A DNA stretch of 64,000 nt, from NCBI RefSeq assembly GCF_036370855.1, contig NC_088098.1:33545981-33609980 (forward strand), in the 5' to 3' direction. Positions 1 through 12,895 of the stretch are shown here, piece by piece. Source of the stretch: Dromaius novaehollandiae. Taxonomy: Eukaryota; Chordata; Aves; Casuariiformes; Dromaiidae. The stretch's first letter is position 1. Each line of letters opens with the position of its first letter. Under the pieces are notes generated by a model. The model saw only the letters and a program-made list of their open reading frames with translations, searched no databases and was not told the origin of the DNA. The translations under genes were made by a program, and so were the position numbers.

Positions 1-1119
1 CACTCTCTGGATGATTTCTTTCTGAGAAACTCTGAGTTGTGGCAACTAAATAAGCTTTTGCATTGTGCTTTTGTATAGATAATCACACAAATAATATTTA
101 CCTGTAGCAGAAGTTCATAGTAAGCCAGGGATGTGATTTCCATCTGCCTTTCTCAGCTTGTTTTAACCTTACCAAAAAATCCCTCCTTTCAAATAGAGAC
201 AGGTCACACACAGTCTAAGTCCAAGACACATTTTCAGCTTTAGTCTACTGATTTCGATCATTCAGTTTCTAATCCACAGCTTTCCTTACACTTGGATAGA
301 TCTTTATTACAGAGAGGTATCAAAATACTGTGTTAGCATTTAAGTGGCAGTATGTATATATGTACTACATAATCAGAAAGGGGGGATAGGTTTTTCTTAA
401 GAACAGAAAGTAAGCAAGACATCAGAACAAATTTCTTGTTCTGGTCATTTTTCACTGTGAGAGAGAAATATAATTTCAGTCAAAATCAAAGCACAAAATC
501 AGCCAGTTCCTTTCTGGTACTTGTCCAACGACATCCCCTCTGGTCCTTACTGGCGAGACAGACCTGGCTCCGTGCTCACAGAGGTCTCTGGCATTTCCAA
601 AAATCCATTTGATGCAGCAGGGATGCACAGCATGGCGAAGACTAAGGGCCCCCACTCTGCCATACTTGCAGTTTAGCTTTTTCTGGATCTAAAAGCCCTG
701 TCAGATGGATGTGCTTTGATTATTATCTTCCCTAATTAATGCCTGTATTAAATCAGAATGAACCATTTTCAGAATGAATTCTGATGAGCCAATACTTTCC
801 ATTTAAAAATATTTCCTGTTAAGTATTTTCCTATCTTTGAAATATCAATGCAATAGATGTATTGTTTGTGTCTGAAAAAGGCCATTTCTACACATGTCAC
901 ATCTGGAAAACAAATCTGCTTCTATGCCCCTTCAAGGCTGTATTAGATGATGGTAAGTGCTCTCATTTTTCTGCTCCTTAAGATATTTTTAACTGTATGA
1001 GTCATTAGGTATTCTGGTCACTCTTCTTATAGATGCAGTCATAATTCTTACAGGGAAAATGTCAACTCTGTGAAAACTCTTTGTGACAACCATTCTTGTT
1101 ACAGGGAATATTCAAGTTG
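1..1119. other. AT-rich non-coding DNA
   Basis: No open frame of note, no RNA gene and no recognisable repeat. Stop codons are frequent in all frames. Confidence 0.6.
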
Positions 1120-3085
1120 TCGTAGAAATACAGAAATTAGAGCTGGAAGGGTACTTGAGAGGCCATGTAGTCCATCCCCTTCCCCGAGGGCAGCATCAGC
1201 TGGACTGTTGTTCATGGCAGATGTTTTTCCAACCTGTCTCTAAAATGCCCCAGTGAAAGCTACTCCACAGCTTCCCCTGGCAGACAGCTCTGGTGCTTAG
1301 CTATTTCCATAGTTCAAAACCAGTGTTGTTTAACCTAAATCTTCCATGTGGCACATTTTAAACATTTACTTCTCATCCTGTGATCCATAGTCTGTAGAAA
1401 AATTTAATAAATACAAAACTGTTATTGTATTTCTCTTCAGCTTTCTCTAGTCTGAACAACCCCAGTTCTTTCAGTCTTGTCTCATAGATCTGAACTCATG
1501 GCCTTCAATCTTGCTGTTTCTGCTCTGGATTTGCTCGAACTTAAAGTTGAGCTAAGACCTTCTCAGTTACAAACAGGGCAGAAGGACTATCTAACATCCT
1601 TCATCCTGCTATGAAGTTGTATTTTCATAGTAGTGCAACATTACTGACTCAGGGGATGTGTACCCATGTGCTCATGTGCACCCTAGAGCCCTTACTAAAC
1701 AGCAGTTGCTTAGTCCCTCATTTCCTGTCTTGTATTTGTACAGTGAATTTTGCTAGCTAAACGGTGTACTTTGTGTGCTTGTTATCGTGCTATTTATTTC
1801 AGACCACTTCTTCAATTCTTTAAAATCATTTTGAATTCCAGTCCTGTCCTCCAGCCTGTGTCTTATACAAGAGGGCTCCATTGTATGGTGTCCAAACCAT
1901 TAAATATTGAATAATACCACACCCTGGAGAAATCCTAGCACAAATTCACTTGTCACTTATTCTAGAAGTACTATTTTCCAGCCGGTTGTACAACTTCAGA
2001 GTAGTTTCAATAAGACTATGTTTTCTTAACTTGCTTATGAGAATCTCCTGGGAAACGAAGTCAAAAGCATTGCTACAGCCAATATAAAGAAATCCACTGC
2101 TTCTTCTCTGTTCACAAGGCTTGATTCCCTATCTATATATGATATTAACCTTTATGCCCCTAGCAGTGAACCATTTTTTTCCTTGCCTTTATATTCTAGT
2201 AAATGTTCTTTCAAGATTTTTTCTTATCTTTTTTCTTGTTACGTATTCTGTTAATTCTGTTTTATTCTATGCCTTGGCCTTTCTGATTTTGTCCTTGTAG
2301 GTTTGCGCTAGTATGTGTGTGTGATAGTATATATATCTCCTTAGTAAGCTGACCTACTTTCCACACTGAATAATTTTCAGGTCACTGAAAAACATACGAG
2401 TTACCAAAACTGGTTCCTTACTACACTTCCTGCATCTCCTTTGTATTAGAATAATGTGCTTGTCTCCTTGAGATTGCCTTTTTAATAAATTCCTTCTACA
2501 TTCCCTTTTCCTTTCCTGTCTTGCTTATCTCCCAGTTCTCCAAGTTAAGTGATGTTTTCTTTCTTAAAATCCTTTATTTCTATTCTACTGCTTTCCTTTC
2601 TTCTCTCCCTAAATGTCGGGAATACCATCCTTCACAATCACTGTCACCACGTTTCCATATCCCTTCACGTTCTGGACCAATTCTTCTTCACTCGGCAGAA
2701 ATGAAATCTAAAAGAGCCTTTCCCTCTAGGTGTATTTCCCACCTTCTGAGCCGAAAAGTTGTCCGTCCCCACCTTGCTCCAACAACTGGGAGAACTCAGA
2801 GGACCGGATAACAGACCTCCATCGCAGCAGGGCTCTCTCCCCTTCTCTTTTTATGCTGAAAGACTTTGAGCAGCTCAATTGCCTCCTACCTTCTGGAGTC
2901 CAGAGCAGGCATATGCAGCCTTCACGCATGCCTTGACAGCATCCCTCTCCCCTTCCCAAATAAATCATAAATGTGCCATGTCCCTTAACTTGTCAAATCT
3001 ATATTGCCAGTTAAATAATAATTTTTATTATGGACTAAATTCTTCCAATTTGTTTTTCATACCTTTTAAATGAGTGTAAATACTT
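1120..3085 (-). mobile_element. Old, truncated CR1-type LINE fragment(s)
   Basis: The plus strand reads as the reverse complement of a sauropsid CR1 element. Recognisable diverged blocks in the right order are: attagagctggaagg then tagtccatcc (about 1,137-1,175); ctgaacaaccccagttcttt with tcttgtctcata (1,450-1,490); cttgtatttgtacagtg (1,730); cattttgaattccagtcctg (1,828); attgaataatacca (1,905); and gcttatgagaatctcctggg, then gtcaaaagcattgct, then cacaaggcttgattccct (2,030-2,130). From 2,500 to 3,080 further blocks (ctactgctttcctttcttct, aaaagagcctttccc, cccaaataaat) look like the same family. No intact frame survives, so it is a dead relic. The part to 2,180 is the firmer call; the rest is from memory of related repeats. 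Confidence 0.72.
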
Positions 3086-6000
3086 TTAAGATAATCATCC
3101 ACTGTTTTCTTTCCTGTCCCTTTTCATTCCTATGGGTTTCAGTGCACTGTTTGGGGACTTACCCGCCCTCTTTCCTAGCTTGCTAAGTCTGTGCCCAGTA
3201 ACACTCTGACCTCCCTGTGGCAGATGGATCCTCTCATCTCTCAGGGGATACTGCCTCTTCATTGCAAAAACTGAAGTCTTCCCAACAGTCCCATCTCCTG
3301 GCCATCCCCTCCCTTCCAGGTGCCTACCTCTGCCTGAGCCTTCATCCTCAGCCATGGAGACTGGAGGGATGGCCATCCTAATGCCTCCTCCCTTAGTCCC
3401 AGAGCTGAGCAGTCCCTTTTCCAGAGGACATTTAATGACAGAGGCTTTGCAACTCTCAGATTCGGGCTCTTGACAGGCAGCATACTCTTTGGGATGTCAG
3501 GCTCTGTCACCTTCGTTCTCCTTTCCTCAGAAGACTGGCAGTTGTGAACATCTTAGTCTAATGGTGCATGACTGCCCTCGTACCCTACCAGTGCTGATTC
3601 CTTGCTTGGTGCCAAGGCAAGCATGAATAACTATGTACATTACCTAGAAGAATTATTAAAGCGTAATAACACAATACCATAATAACCACACTGTGTCCTC
3701 CTGGCTTTTACATGAAAGTGGTTTCTTGCCAAAGGTCACTCCACTTCAGGTTTTTTATAACAGGGGGCACTTACATGTCCTTGATCCAACAGGATGTCCA
3801 ACTCTGAGCACAGATCATCCCAAAGGAGCTACCAAGGCCAAAAATCAATGCTTAAATGATGAATTGATGCCTGCTGTTCATCTGAGCCTAGACTAATGGC
3901 CAATAGGTAGACATACTTCAATGCAAAATAATCTATGCTAATAAAACCCTGAATTTCATAGCTGAGAACAAAACTATCTTTATCACCAAGTCTGAATCTC
4001 ACTTGCAAAGTACTGAATAGTTCTTCACTTTGGCTCTGTTTCTGAAAAATCTTGGATTATGTGAGAATCCAAAATTTTATTAAAAGCTGAGAGATTGCTT
4101 TAGTATTGCAGAGAGTAACTTGAAAATGTGCACCCTGATAGTTCAGCAGCAAAACAGCAAATTAAAAGGTATAGTTTGTTGTTTGGTTTTATTTTAATTC
4201 TGTTATTTTAAAGTGAATTCCATCAGTAATGATTCTGAAATGTTTGGGTTTGCCACAGTGCCAAGTAAGTGTGGCAGATATTTGCAGGATGGAGACTGCT
4301 AGCTAAAGTGGTTCACTATGTCATATTTTCTTACCTGTCTGCCTTAGCCAAACTAATAGTAGATAAATACAATAATAGCAATGAATAACCTATCAAAATG
4401 CCAGTGACATGGAGCCAAATTCATCTTGGTGGGTAGATTTGGCCACTTACTGTACTTAGGATAAATTTTCACTCATGTGCCATAGTCATTGGCTTTGTAG
4501 TTTCTTTGTCCAGTGAGAAATTGGGTTCTCTCAGTTTGTCACTGATAACAACGCCAAGCGCACAATAGGAAATCAAGTTGAGTTACTCAAAGCTTAAGCC
4601 AGCAACATTCTCTATGGTTTTTTTCCATAGTGCAGGAACCCCCAGATGACTTGGATTTAGAAAATCAGCTCTCATATTTTCCATAATTGGTGCATGAGAA
4701 ATTCTCCATTGTGCCAGACCTCATTTGCAAAATGTAAGATGTTTCAGGGACAAGGGGAAGAAAAGCCAATTTTCAGGTAAGTATTGGGATGCCATTGTTC
4801 TACGTACTGCTAACAAGTAAATCATGCTTTTGGTACTGGTGGTAAAATCATGCTTATGTGAATTGTAAAGTACCTGGTCATCTTTTGTCAGTTTTAGGAT
4901 ATCAGCGTACATGTAAGAGTAGAGCTGTTTTACTTACAAATTACAGATGTCACTCTAGGGAAGCTGCTGAAGCTCTGGCACACATCAGCTTGTCTAGCAG
5001 AGCATTGCTCTCTGCAGGTTATCTGAGAGCAGAGGAGCATGTGTGAGTTGGGGATGGCACGACTTCTCCCACGCTATGCCTGCAAACAATTTTGGAGCTA
5101 TGTTGGAGAAAGAAATTGCTACATCTGCTCTTTTCTGAGTAATTGTGTCTTCTTTTTGTATATGTCAATTGTAACAGCTTCAGCTTCAATGCAAGAATTG
5201 CATCCAGCTACACATCCTGGTGTGGATCACTTCTCAGGGCCAAATTTACCTTCATACCAACACGTACCTATTCATTGAGGTTAATTGAAAAAGCTTTATA
5301 GTGGACTGTGAAAGCAGAATTCTTTTCCCTCAGGTGGCATTTAACACAGTGTTATGCACAGAAGTAATTCAGATTAGGTACGTTGCTGAATCAGGGCCAT
5401 AATTAAACTGCATATTCTGCAGAAAAGCAGTTCTCATCTTTATCCATCCTCTTCTTCATTCTCACTTGGAAAGTATTAAGAGACTGCATTTAGTTATCTA
5501 TATTGGTACTCAAATAAAAAAGAGGCTCTTTTATTGCTACCTCAGCCATTGGTATTTTATCAGACAGTCAGTTGCAGTCTCATATATTAATTGAACCAAA
5601 GGCCACGCTCAGGGGAAATCCACTATATTAGAGTGAAAGAAAACGACCCTGCTGTGTTCCTAAATTTCCCCATGTCTCAGAAATCTCCACAGGAAGGGCT
5701 ATTACACCAAAATATTACTCCAGTATTTCAAAATGAAGATGATCTAACTACAGTTTAAAAATACATTTTAATTATTTTTTATTTTGTTCTTTGTTTTACT
5801 ATAATAAAATAACTATTGGAACAATTCATTTGCTTTTCTCTCTACATGAGGAAAGCTTTTTGGACATTGTGGAGGTATATAGTACTTTAAATGGCGTTTC
5901 ATTTGCTGATGAGAGAAGGCAGGGAGAATTATTTAACAGGCAGCGGGCTTTCTTTTTCTTTCAGTGATAACAGGATTTCTATGGAGAATGAAGAAGGATA

Positions 6001-9000
6001 TATTGAGTGTTGCACAGGAGAACATAAGTGGCAGCAAGGAACACATTCATAAAACTTTTACACTGAAATAAATTACACTGAAATAAACTGCTATCCTCCT
6101 TTCTGGGCAGAAACTGGCAATGTTACATGAGAGCAATAGTCTGAGATGGGTGTCATCGTTATGCTTTCTTACAAAGGAAAAAGAAGTGAGATTTGATTAA
6201 CGTTTTCATGGCTTGCCTCTTGTTCCTCGTGGAAAAGCACACAACACAGAAAATAGGAGCCAACCACCTTGTCCATCTCTGCTTGGCTAGAAGAGGAAGG
6301 TGCTGCAGCGAGAGGAACGGCCTGGTCCCCCTGAGTGAACCGAGCAGGACAGACTGCAGGTCGCCGCCCTCGGATAAATCCCTTCTTCCAAGTGGATGGA
6401 GCTGACTGCTCCCGCAAGGGTCCCGGCACCACGGTGGCACAGCTCAGAGCTGGGCACAGCCCTTGCAGAAACCCTCACTCCATAAAGTCTCTGCAGCAGC
6501 TGCAACAGTTGTTTACATGGAATAATAGCATTAGAAAGCACTCATGGTGAAGTTGCAGCTTTTGCTGTGAGCTGGCAGCACGATACAAAAGAGGCGCCCA
6601 GCTGGTGCGATAGCCAGCTTCCCCAGGAACCACCACTCTGTATAGTTTTTTTGCAGCAATAACCCCACGAGTTTTCCTTTTCATCTTGTCAGAGTGCCTG
6701 CGAGCTTGCTGAAAGCTAGCAAGGGCAGAGAGAAGGTGCTTCAGTTTCTGGTCAAATTGTTCCCAGGGCTGGTGGCCTTCAAGGAGGGACTGCTCTGCTA
6801 GGAAATGTGTGCAGACCTTCACCTCATTCTGAACAAGCCAGCAGTGTCAACAGTCCTTCCTTGCCGCTAATTTTCACTTGCACTGCTTACATACTATTGA
6901 AATTCATGTATCTTTACACAGTTGTTGGCATTTTTCTTTCTGTAGATGTCTCTGGAGGATGGGCTTACTTCTTTTTTACAGAGTAACAAACTCGGTGCCC
7001 AACTGCAAAGTAAAGATTGTATTTTAAGTAATAGTTCATACTCCTCATGTTCCAGGTTTCTTCACATGAGAAAACGGTCTTGATCCTTGTCTTATTTCCA
7101 CTGGTTTCCACTGGTCTGTTCTGACTGATGGTGGAGTTGCTTCTTACAACTTTGGATACTAGTATCCTGGGGCGGGATATCTGGCAGCTGAACCCCACCA
7201 CTAATGGCACAAGCAGCAGGTTGCAAGGCCACCTTCTGCTACCTGACAACCCTTTTTTGGGCCAAAGCAAACAGGGTCCAAACAAAAGGCCCCAACAGCT
7301 GGCACATTGCCTCAGCATGCTCACCAAAAATTGGTTGCCATATAACCTGCCTCTTCGTTGTCTAGCATCGTCTTTTTTGATTTACACGACCGAGGTGGCG
7401 TGGTAGCTTAGCTCCTGAAGCACCAAGCTGACAGCCATCCGTGTCCCTGCTAAGCAGCTGCGATCAGCCTGGATGCCACAAGCTGATTCCCAAATATATA
7501 CAAGCAAGAGAAAACTGGGCTAGCTGCTCTTTTGCAAGGATACAGGGGCAAAACATTGGAAGTCAAAAACTGTTACAACTGGCAAACTTAGTTCCAGCCT
7601 CTGGACAGCTCTACAGCCTGCACTGAGCACTGAGAAATAGTTAAAATCAGCTCAAACAGATTCTGATTGTTGTTTCTAAAGACTGTTAGTATAAAACACT
7701 CAGATACTCTGGAGCATTTAACACAGTGACTAGCAAATTCCTAACGGGTAAGAGTTTGGTATTTAATTTTCTAAACAGTTTCACTAAATACAGAAAAGCA
7801 GCTGGAGACTTTTTCCTACAAAGCTCTTTCCATACATTAATGAAAAAAATAGGCTTTTCACTACAGTACTGCCATTGCCTCAATGTGCTGTAGCTGAATG
7901 GCAGTGCCCAAAGCTCTTGGAATCAAGTGGCTCTTTGGTCCATTTGAAGCTTAAAGCTGAAACGAGAATACCTTTTTCCAGCCTCGCTTATGGTAACGGC
8001 AGGGTTATCCATGAACATCAGGTGGAAGGGACGGCAGCTGATGCAGGCAAGTGAGACTCAGACCCTGTACCTCGGCAGAGCTGACCTCCTCGCCGTACAG
8101 TATCCAGCCTCGGCGGCAGAGAGGGAAAGCTGTCACATCCAAACACAGACACACACAAAAGTCTGTGGGGAAAAATGCAAATCCCTCCTGGATCCTAAAT
8201 TTAGTGTTTCTAAATAAAAAGGATTGATACTGAGGTGCCTTTTTTCTCTTCTAAGATGTAGCTCTTAGCAGATGGTGATGAACATTTTGGAACTAAACTG
8301 TATCCTGCTGCATTTCTAGATGCCTCTTTGCAGTGCTACACTAGAACACATCCTAGCTATTCACAGGTATGGGGTGATACTTTAGCTCCTTAAGTCCTTC
8401 TGCCAAAATGTGATTTCAGCTATAGACACTGTTTCTTTGAAACCCTCAGACTGGATTTCCACCAGACTATCCATTGACAAGAGGTGAGTGACTAGAGCTC
8501 AGACATGTCACACCAGGTTCAAATTTCTGATTTATCTCTGGAGAATGAAAAAGGGTTTCAAGAGTGGCATGCCGGATATGCAGTTCATAAGTAGAATGCA
8601 TAAAACACTGGAAAACTGATTGCAGTCAGTAAAATGCCCACAAAAGGCTAACCACTCCGCAGGCTGCCCATGGTGAGCCCATGTTGTGAGCTAGGAGACC
8701 AAAACCCGCCATTTTCAGGAACAGTTGTTGTCATCAGTAGGACTCCGATGCCACCAAAAGAGGGATAGTTTCTGAGCAACTTTCATTTATCTCTTGTGAT
8801 CTGACTGAAGGATTAAGGAAGAAACAGGAAGAGTTTAAACCAGTGCAGTTTACCTTGTTGAAGTAATACCTGCAGCACCTTGTTAGTTCAAGTAAACAGA
8901 CAAGGTTCTTCCTCTTGATTATGAAAAACAGAAATACCTGGTGCTCAGTTACCCTTTGAAAAGTGACTTGCATTCTGATAGCCTTTTGAATTAGAGCTCC

Positions 9001-12000
9001 TACTCCAGGAGTTGATGTTTTCCCTTGACACTTAAGATGATACCACTTTTCTAACCACCCAGGAACCCCCAATCTAATACCGTTATATCAGAGGTGGGCA
9101 GTTTGTCAGGGCTTCCCGCTGACAGGCATCAGCGCTGAGTGGTGCCACAGCGAGGCAGGATGAGAGAGAGAGAGAGAACGGATGACTACGCAGGGCCTCT
9201 GGGCAGACCCCAGTCCCTCCAGTCTCGCTGGGGCTGGGAACAGACGGTTGCAAGACCAGGAGGCAGCCCATGCCTGGCTCTGCTGCAGTGCAGACCTGGC
9301 GCTTTGACCCCAACCTTCAGCTGAGCTACCAGGTAGCGCTGGATGCCAAAAACGGTCACACAACAGGCTTTGAAACATGTGCCCTGGCTTTCAAACCTGC
9401 CCTGAATTTTGCAGGTGAGGTTTGTTTCAGTTCCTGGCCTGTTCCTAGACACTGCGACTAGGTCCTCACCCTGCTTGCTGGAAAGCTGGAACTTCTTACG
9501 TAGTTTACAGTGCAATGAGCTCTATTTCCTATGACGATCTACTAATAACTGAGGAGAAAGGGTTCAGGCGGCTCTTCTGCCCAAACTCGAAAAAACTGCT
9601 TGCAGTAATTGATAGATCTTGCTTAACAGACCAGAGGAGAACTGCTAATGATTCTGTAAGTCAAATTAAGTGGGACAAATCAGGAGGTTTAGGCCAGATG
9701 GTAATTCTCCTAGGGAAAAAAAAGAGCAACCAAAAGTAACCCATTTAGGGGAGAGGAGAGAGGTGGGTTACAGAAAATCAAATTCACTCCCTCTCCTTGA
9801 TAACAAAGCCTGGCAGTTGAGGAAGGGATTTCTGCCAGATATATAACAAGATCCACACAATGTTGTTATTTGGAGGTTCTTTATATAAAATATTTATCTC
9901 TTCTGTCCTTATCTATAACTAGATTCAGATATGTCAAATGGCATTAAAGGTTTATTCTGTGTTTCCTTGTATTTTTTTTTCTTTCTTTTTTTTTTCATTG
10001 CTTGATAGTAGTGACTGACTGATAATGAGGATGCTTATTGTGGGCCAATAGTAGGAACAAAGTTGCATTTTCAGGAAAAAAACAAGTGACCAAAAAAAAA
10101 AAAAAAAAGCCAGCTGGAGTACTCCAGAAAAAAAAATGGAGCAAGTGGGTGATAAGCCCTGTAATTAAAACCACAAATGCATCTGGAAAACCTGAAGATC
10201 AAAAGAAATACCATCTATAGGGGAAAAACATGTCTTATAGGGTGGATCAGTAGCTTCAAAAAGCTCATTTAGGGTTTTAAAATTCAGATTATGAAATGTT
10301 GACAATTAAAACTATATTTTCTCTGCCAGGATGTCAAATGTTGCTCCTCGGAGGCCTGACTCATTAGATGATTATTTGAGCCAGTCAGATTCAGACAAAT
10401 TGCAAGCTTGAAATAAACCGGCAGCTCAGCAGAGACATTAGCTCTTACTGGAGTATGACTTTTGGGTTGATTTCTCAGTAACTCACTGAGTGCAATAAGA
10501 CATCAGTGGCCTCCTTCTTTGTAGCTTTTATTATGCTCCTTGTTGGCACCAAGTAATAAATGATTGTGAATATGCCTTCTGATGTCTTCAAATTCCCTTT
10601 ATTGGCTGTAAGCACTTCAGGAATCTGTCTGTGGCTATCCCAAACTGACGGCAAAGAAGCCAAACAGTGACATATTACCAGTTCTAGGATCTTCTCATTT
10701 TTAATGGTCTTTTTCAGGTTATTACCATTTAGTTGCATGGAATGAAAAACGTGTACCTACTAAAGGGCTAAAAAAGGGAAAATATGTTATGTGACAAAAA
10801 GAAGAATGGTTGTCCATCTGTACTGTTGCGTCAGCTCTTGCTGCTGCCGGCCAGTGTCAGTTTACTGGTTGTCTTCTGCAATAGGCCAAGAGTCCTATTT
10901 GACCTTAGCAGCCAGCTGGGACATGCTGCAAGTATTGCAACATGACGGAGGACCTGCCTTGTTAAAGACTGCAGCAATGCTCTAGAAAATCTCTGACAAA
11001 CACTCCAGATCCACCCAGTCAAAAGAGATAAGTTTCAATACTTTGGACTTTTCTACAAAAAACAGGTTCCTTGGTTTCTGAATGTTCGTTTTCTATGTGC
11101 ATGTGTAGGGATGGGTGACGTAGGCTAACGAGGATAAGAATTTAGCCCAGATATCTCCTGACCTTTGAGGTCCTGAGCCTGCAAAAGCTTAATCGCAGGC
11201 ACAACTTCTCTATGAGCAGTTTAGGTACCTGCAAACACAATAACTGCAGGGACAGTGACCGCGAACTAGTTACAAGATTTTCCTCTCCTCTGAGTCTATC
11301 TGTAGAAATAGTTTAAAGTTTGCAAAGGGCTCTCTGGCTCTGCCTTGTAGGTAGCACGTGATGCACTTGTAAAACTGTGAGGGCAATCTGTGCCGTCTAG
11401 TGGCTCTGTTTAGAGATCCCCCCATCCCATCTGGAAAGTGTGCTGGCTGCATCCAGGGCACTCAACATCTGGATGACTCCGTGTACGTAGATGGGCAAAG
11501 CGTGACTCCTCATAAAAACAAGTCCTGAAATGCCTGGGCTGCCTGTAGCATCGAGGGACCACAGCAGATCTTCTTCCTCTGTTGGAATTAACTGGACTGT
11601 TCTGAAAACGAGACCTCATTATGGGTGTTTACGCTGCTCCCTCCCTTCCCAGAAAGCATGCTGGAGGAAAGACGTTCAAAAATAGAAGCTGAAGGAAATT
11701 AAAACGTGTTGAACTGAGTTGAACAGCTATGTGTGATATTTAAGAAACTGGTGGCAGCAAAAGACAATGATTAGTCACATGCACACATTCGCATAAATAT
11801 ATATGCATACATAATAACTGCATGCATAGCAGTTATTTTAAAATTCAAAAAGACCTCTCCCTGGTGTCATCCTACAGTATGTTGAAAACAACGTGATGTT
11901 ATCACTGCTGAGAAGCTGAAGAGAAGGTGGAATGTCTTCCTCTCTGTGCCAGTGGCACCAGCTGTGCAAGTGGGCTTTCTGTAATCCCCCATAAGATAAT

Positions 12001-12789
12001 GCACTTCTAATCTTACCCTTTAAATGTGCTTCCTGAAAAAGCACACTGCAGCCTCTCTCTGTCATTACATTTTCTACAAACAGATGAGTTCTTGCTTTCA
12101 TGCTTCATAATTGCTGTGCTATCCTGAATGAGCTTTGCATTCAGATTATCTTAATATTCTAATAAAAACCCTCATTATTTTACAGCTGCAGAATGAAACA
12201 CATAATTGCTTCATGTGTGTATTAGAATTATCTAAACACAAAAATATCCCTCCAGTCTTAAAATCAATAATAACATCCTCAGAACACTGGCCCTCGTAAC
12301 CTGATACTAGGATCATTTTACACCTGTTAAATTGGGATTATTTCAGAAAAGATTAAATCGCAAACCTGGTCTGCAGTCCTTAATGCCAGGATTAGTCACA
12401 CTGCTTTCATGAATTTCTTACCTGTGTAAGGGCTGCAAGATCAAGCTAGTAATTTGTTTGTTATTCTGGAGGGATAGCAGTAATACCTTGGGTATTCCAA
12501 AATCCTGTTTACCTTGATATCTATGCAGCTAGTCATACACACAGTCCTTGGACCTGTGTATTGGAAAGACTTACTTACACCGTCACTGAAATGCATGCAC
12601 AGGGAATAGTTGCAGTCAAAATCAGTGGCTACAGCCGATAGCCTCAGAAGTAATGTGAACCCAACACCCACTGATTCCCTGCGTTATTTCAGTCCTGTTT
12701 ATTTCCTGTTAATAATGAGATTCACCCCGCATCTTTGACGGTCTCGGCCTCAGAGTGATATGTAAGCAAGGGGGCAAGGGTGGAAAAGT
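3086..12789. other. Non-coding DNA, no gene recognised
   Basis: Open frames reach at most 120 codons, overlap each other on both strands and show no domain, codon pattern or splice pairing I recognise. Base composition is mixed, with mildly GC-rich patches near 6,290-6,440 and 9,100-9,320 (the latter with a short GA run, gagagagagagaga). The simple tracts at about 10 kb are listed separately. Confidence 0.55.
9971..10108. repeat. T-rich tract and 17-nt poly(A)
   Basis: A T-rich run broken by single C (9,971-9,997) is followed by a poly(A) of 17 (10,092-10,108). No element could be identified between them. Confidence 0.7.
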
Positions 12790-12895
12790 ATTTTCAGTCT
12801 TGAAAGTCCTTTCAAACACCTTCTAATCCCTGGAGAGGTAGTGGCTGGAACAATGTTATTTCATCTTTACAGATGAAGAAAATGTGACAAGGGCT
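12790..12895 (+). mobile_element. Possible MIR-like relic
   Basis: The piece aatgttatttcatctttaca followed by gatgaagaaaatgtgacaag resembles the central MIR block (attatcccattttacagatgaggaaactgagg). Only about 50 bases show this, so the call is weak. Confidence 0.3.
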
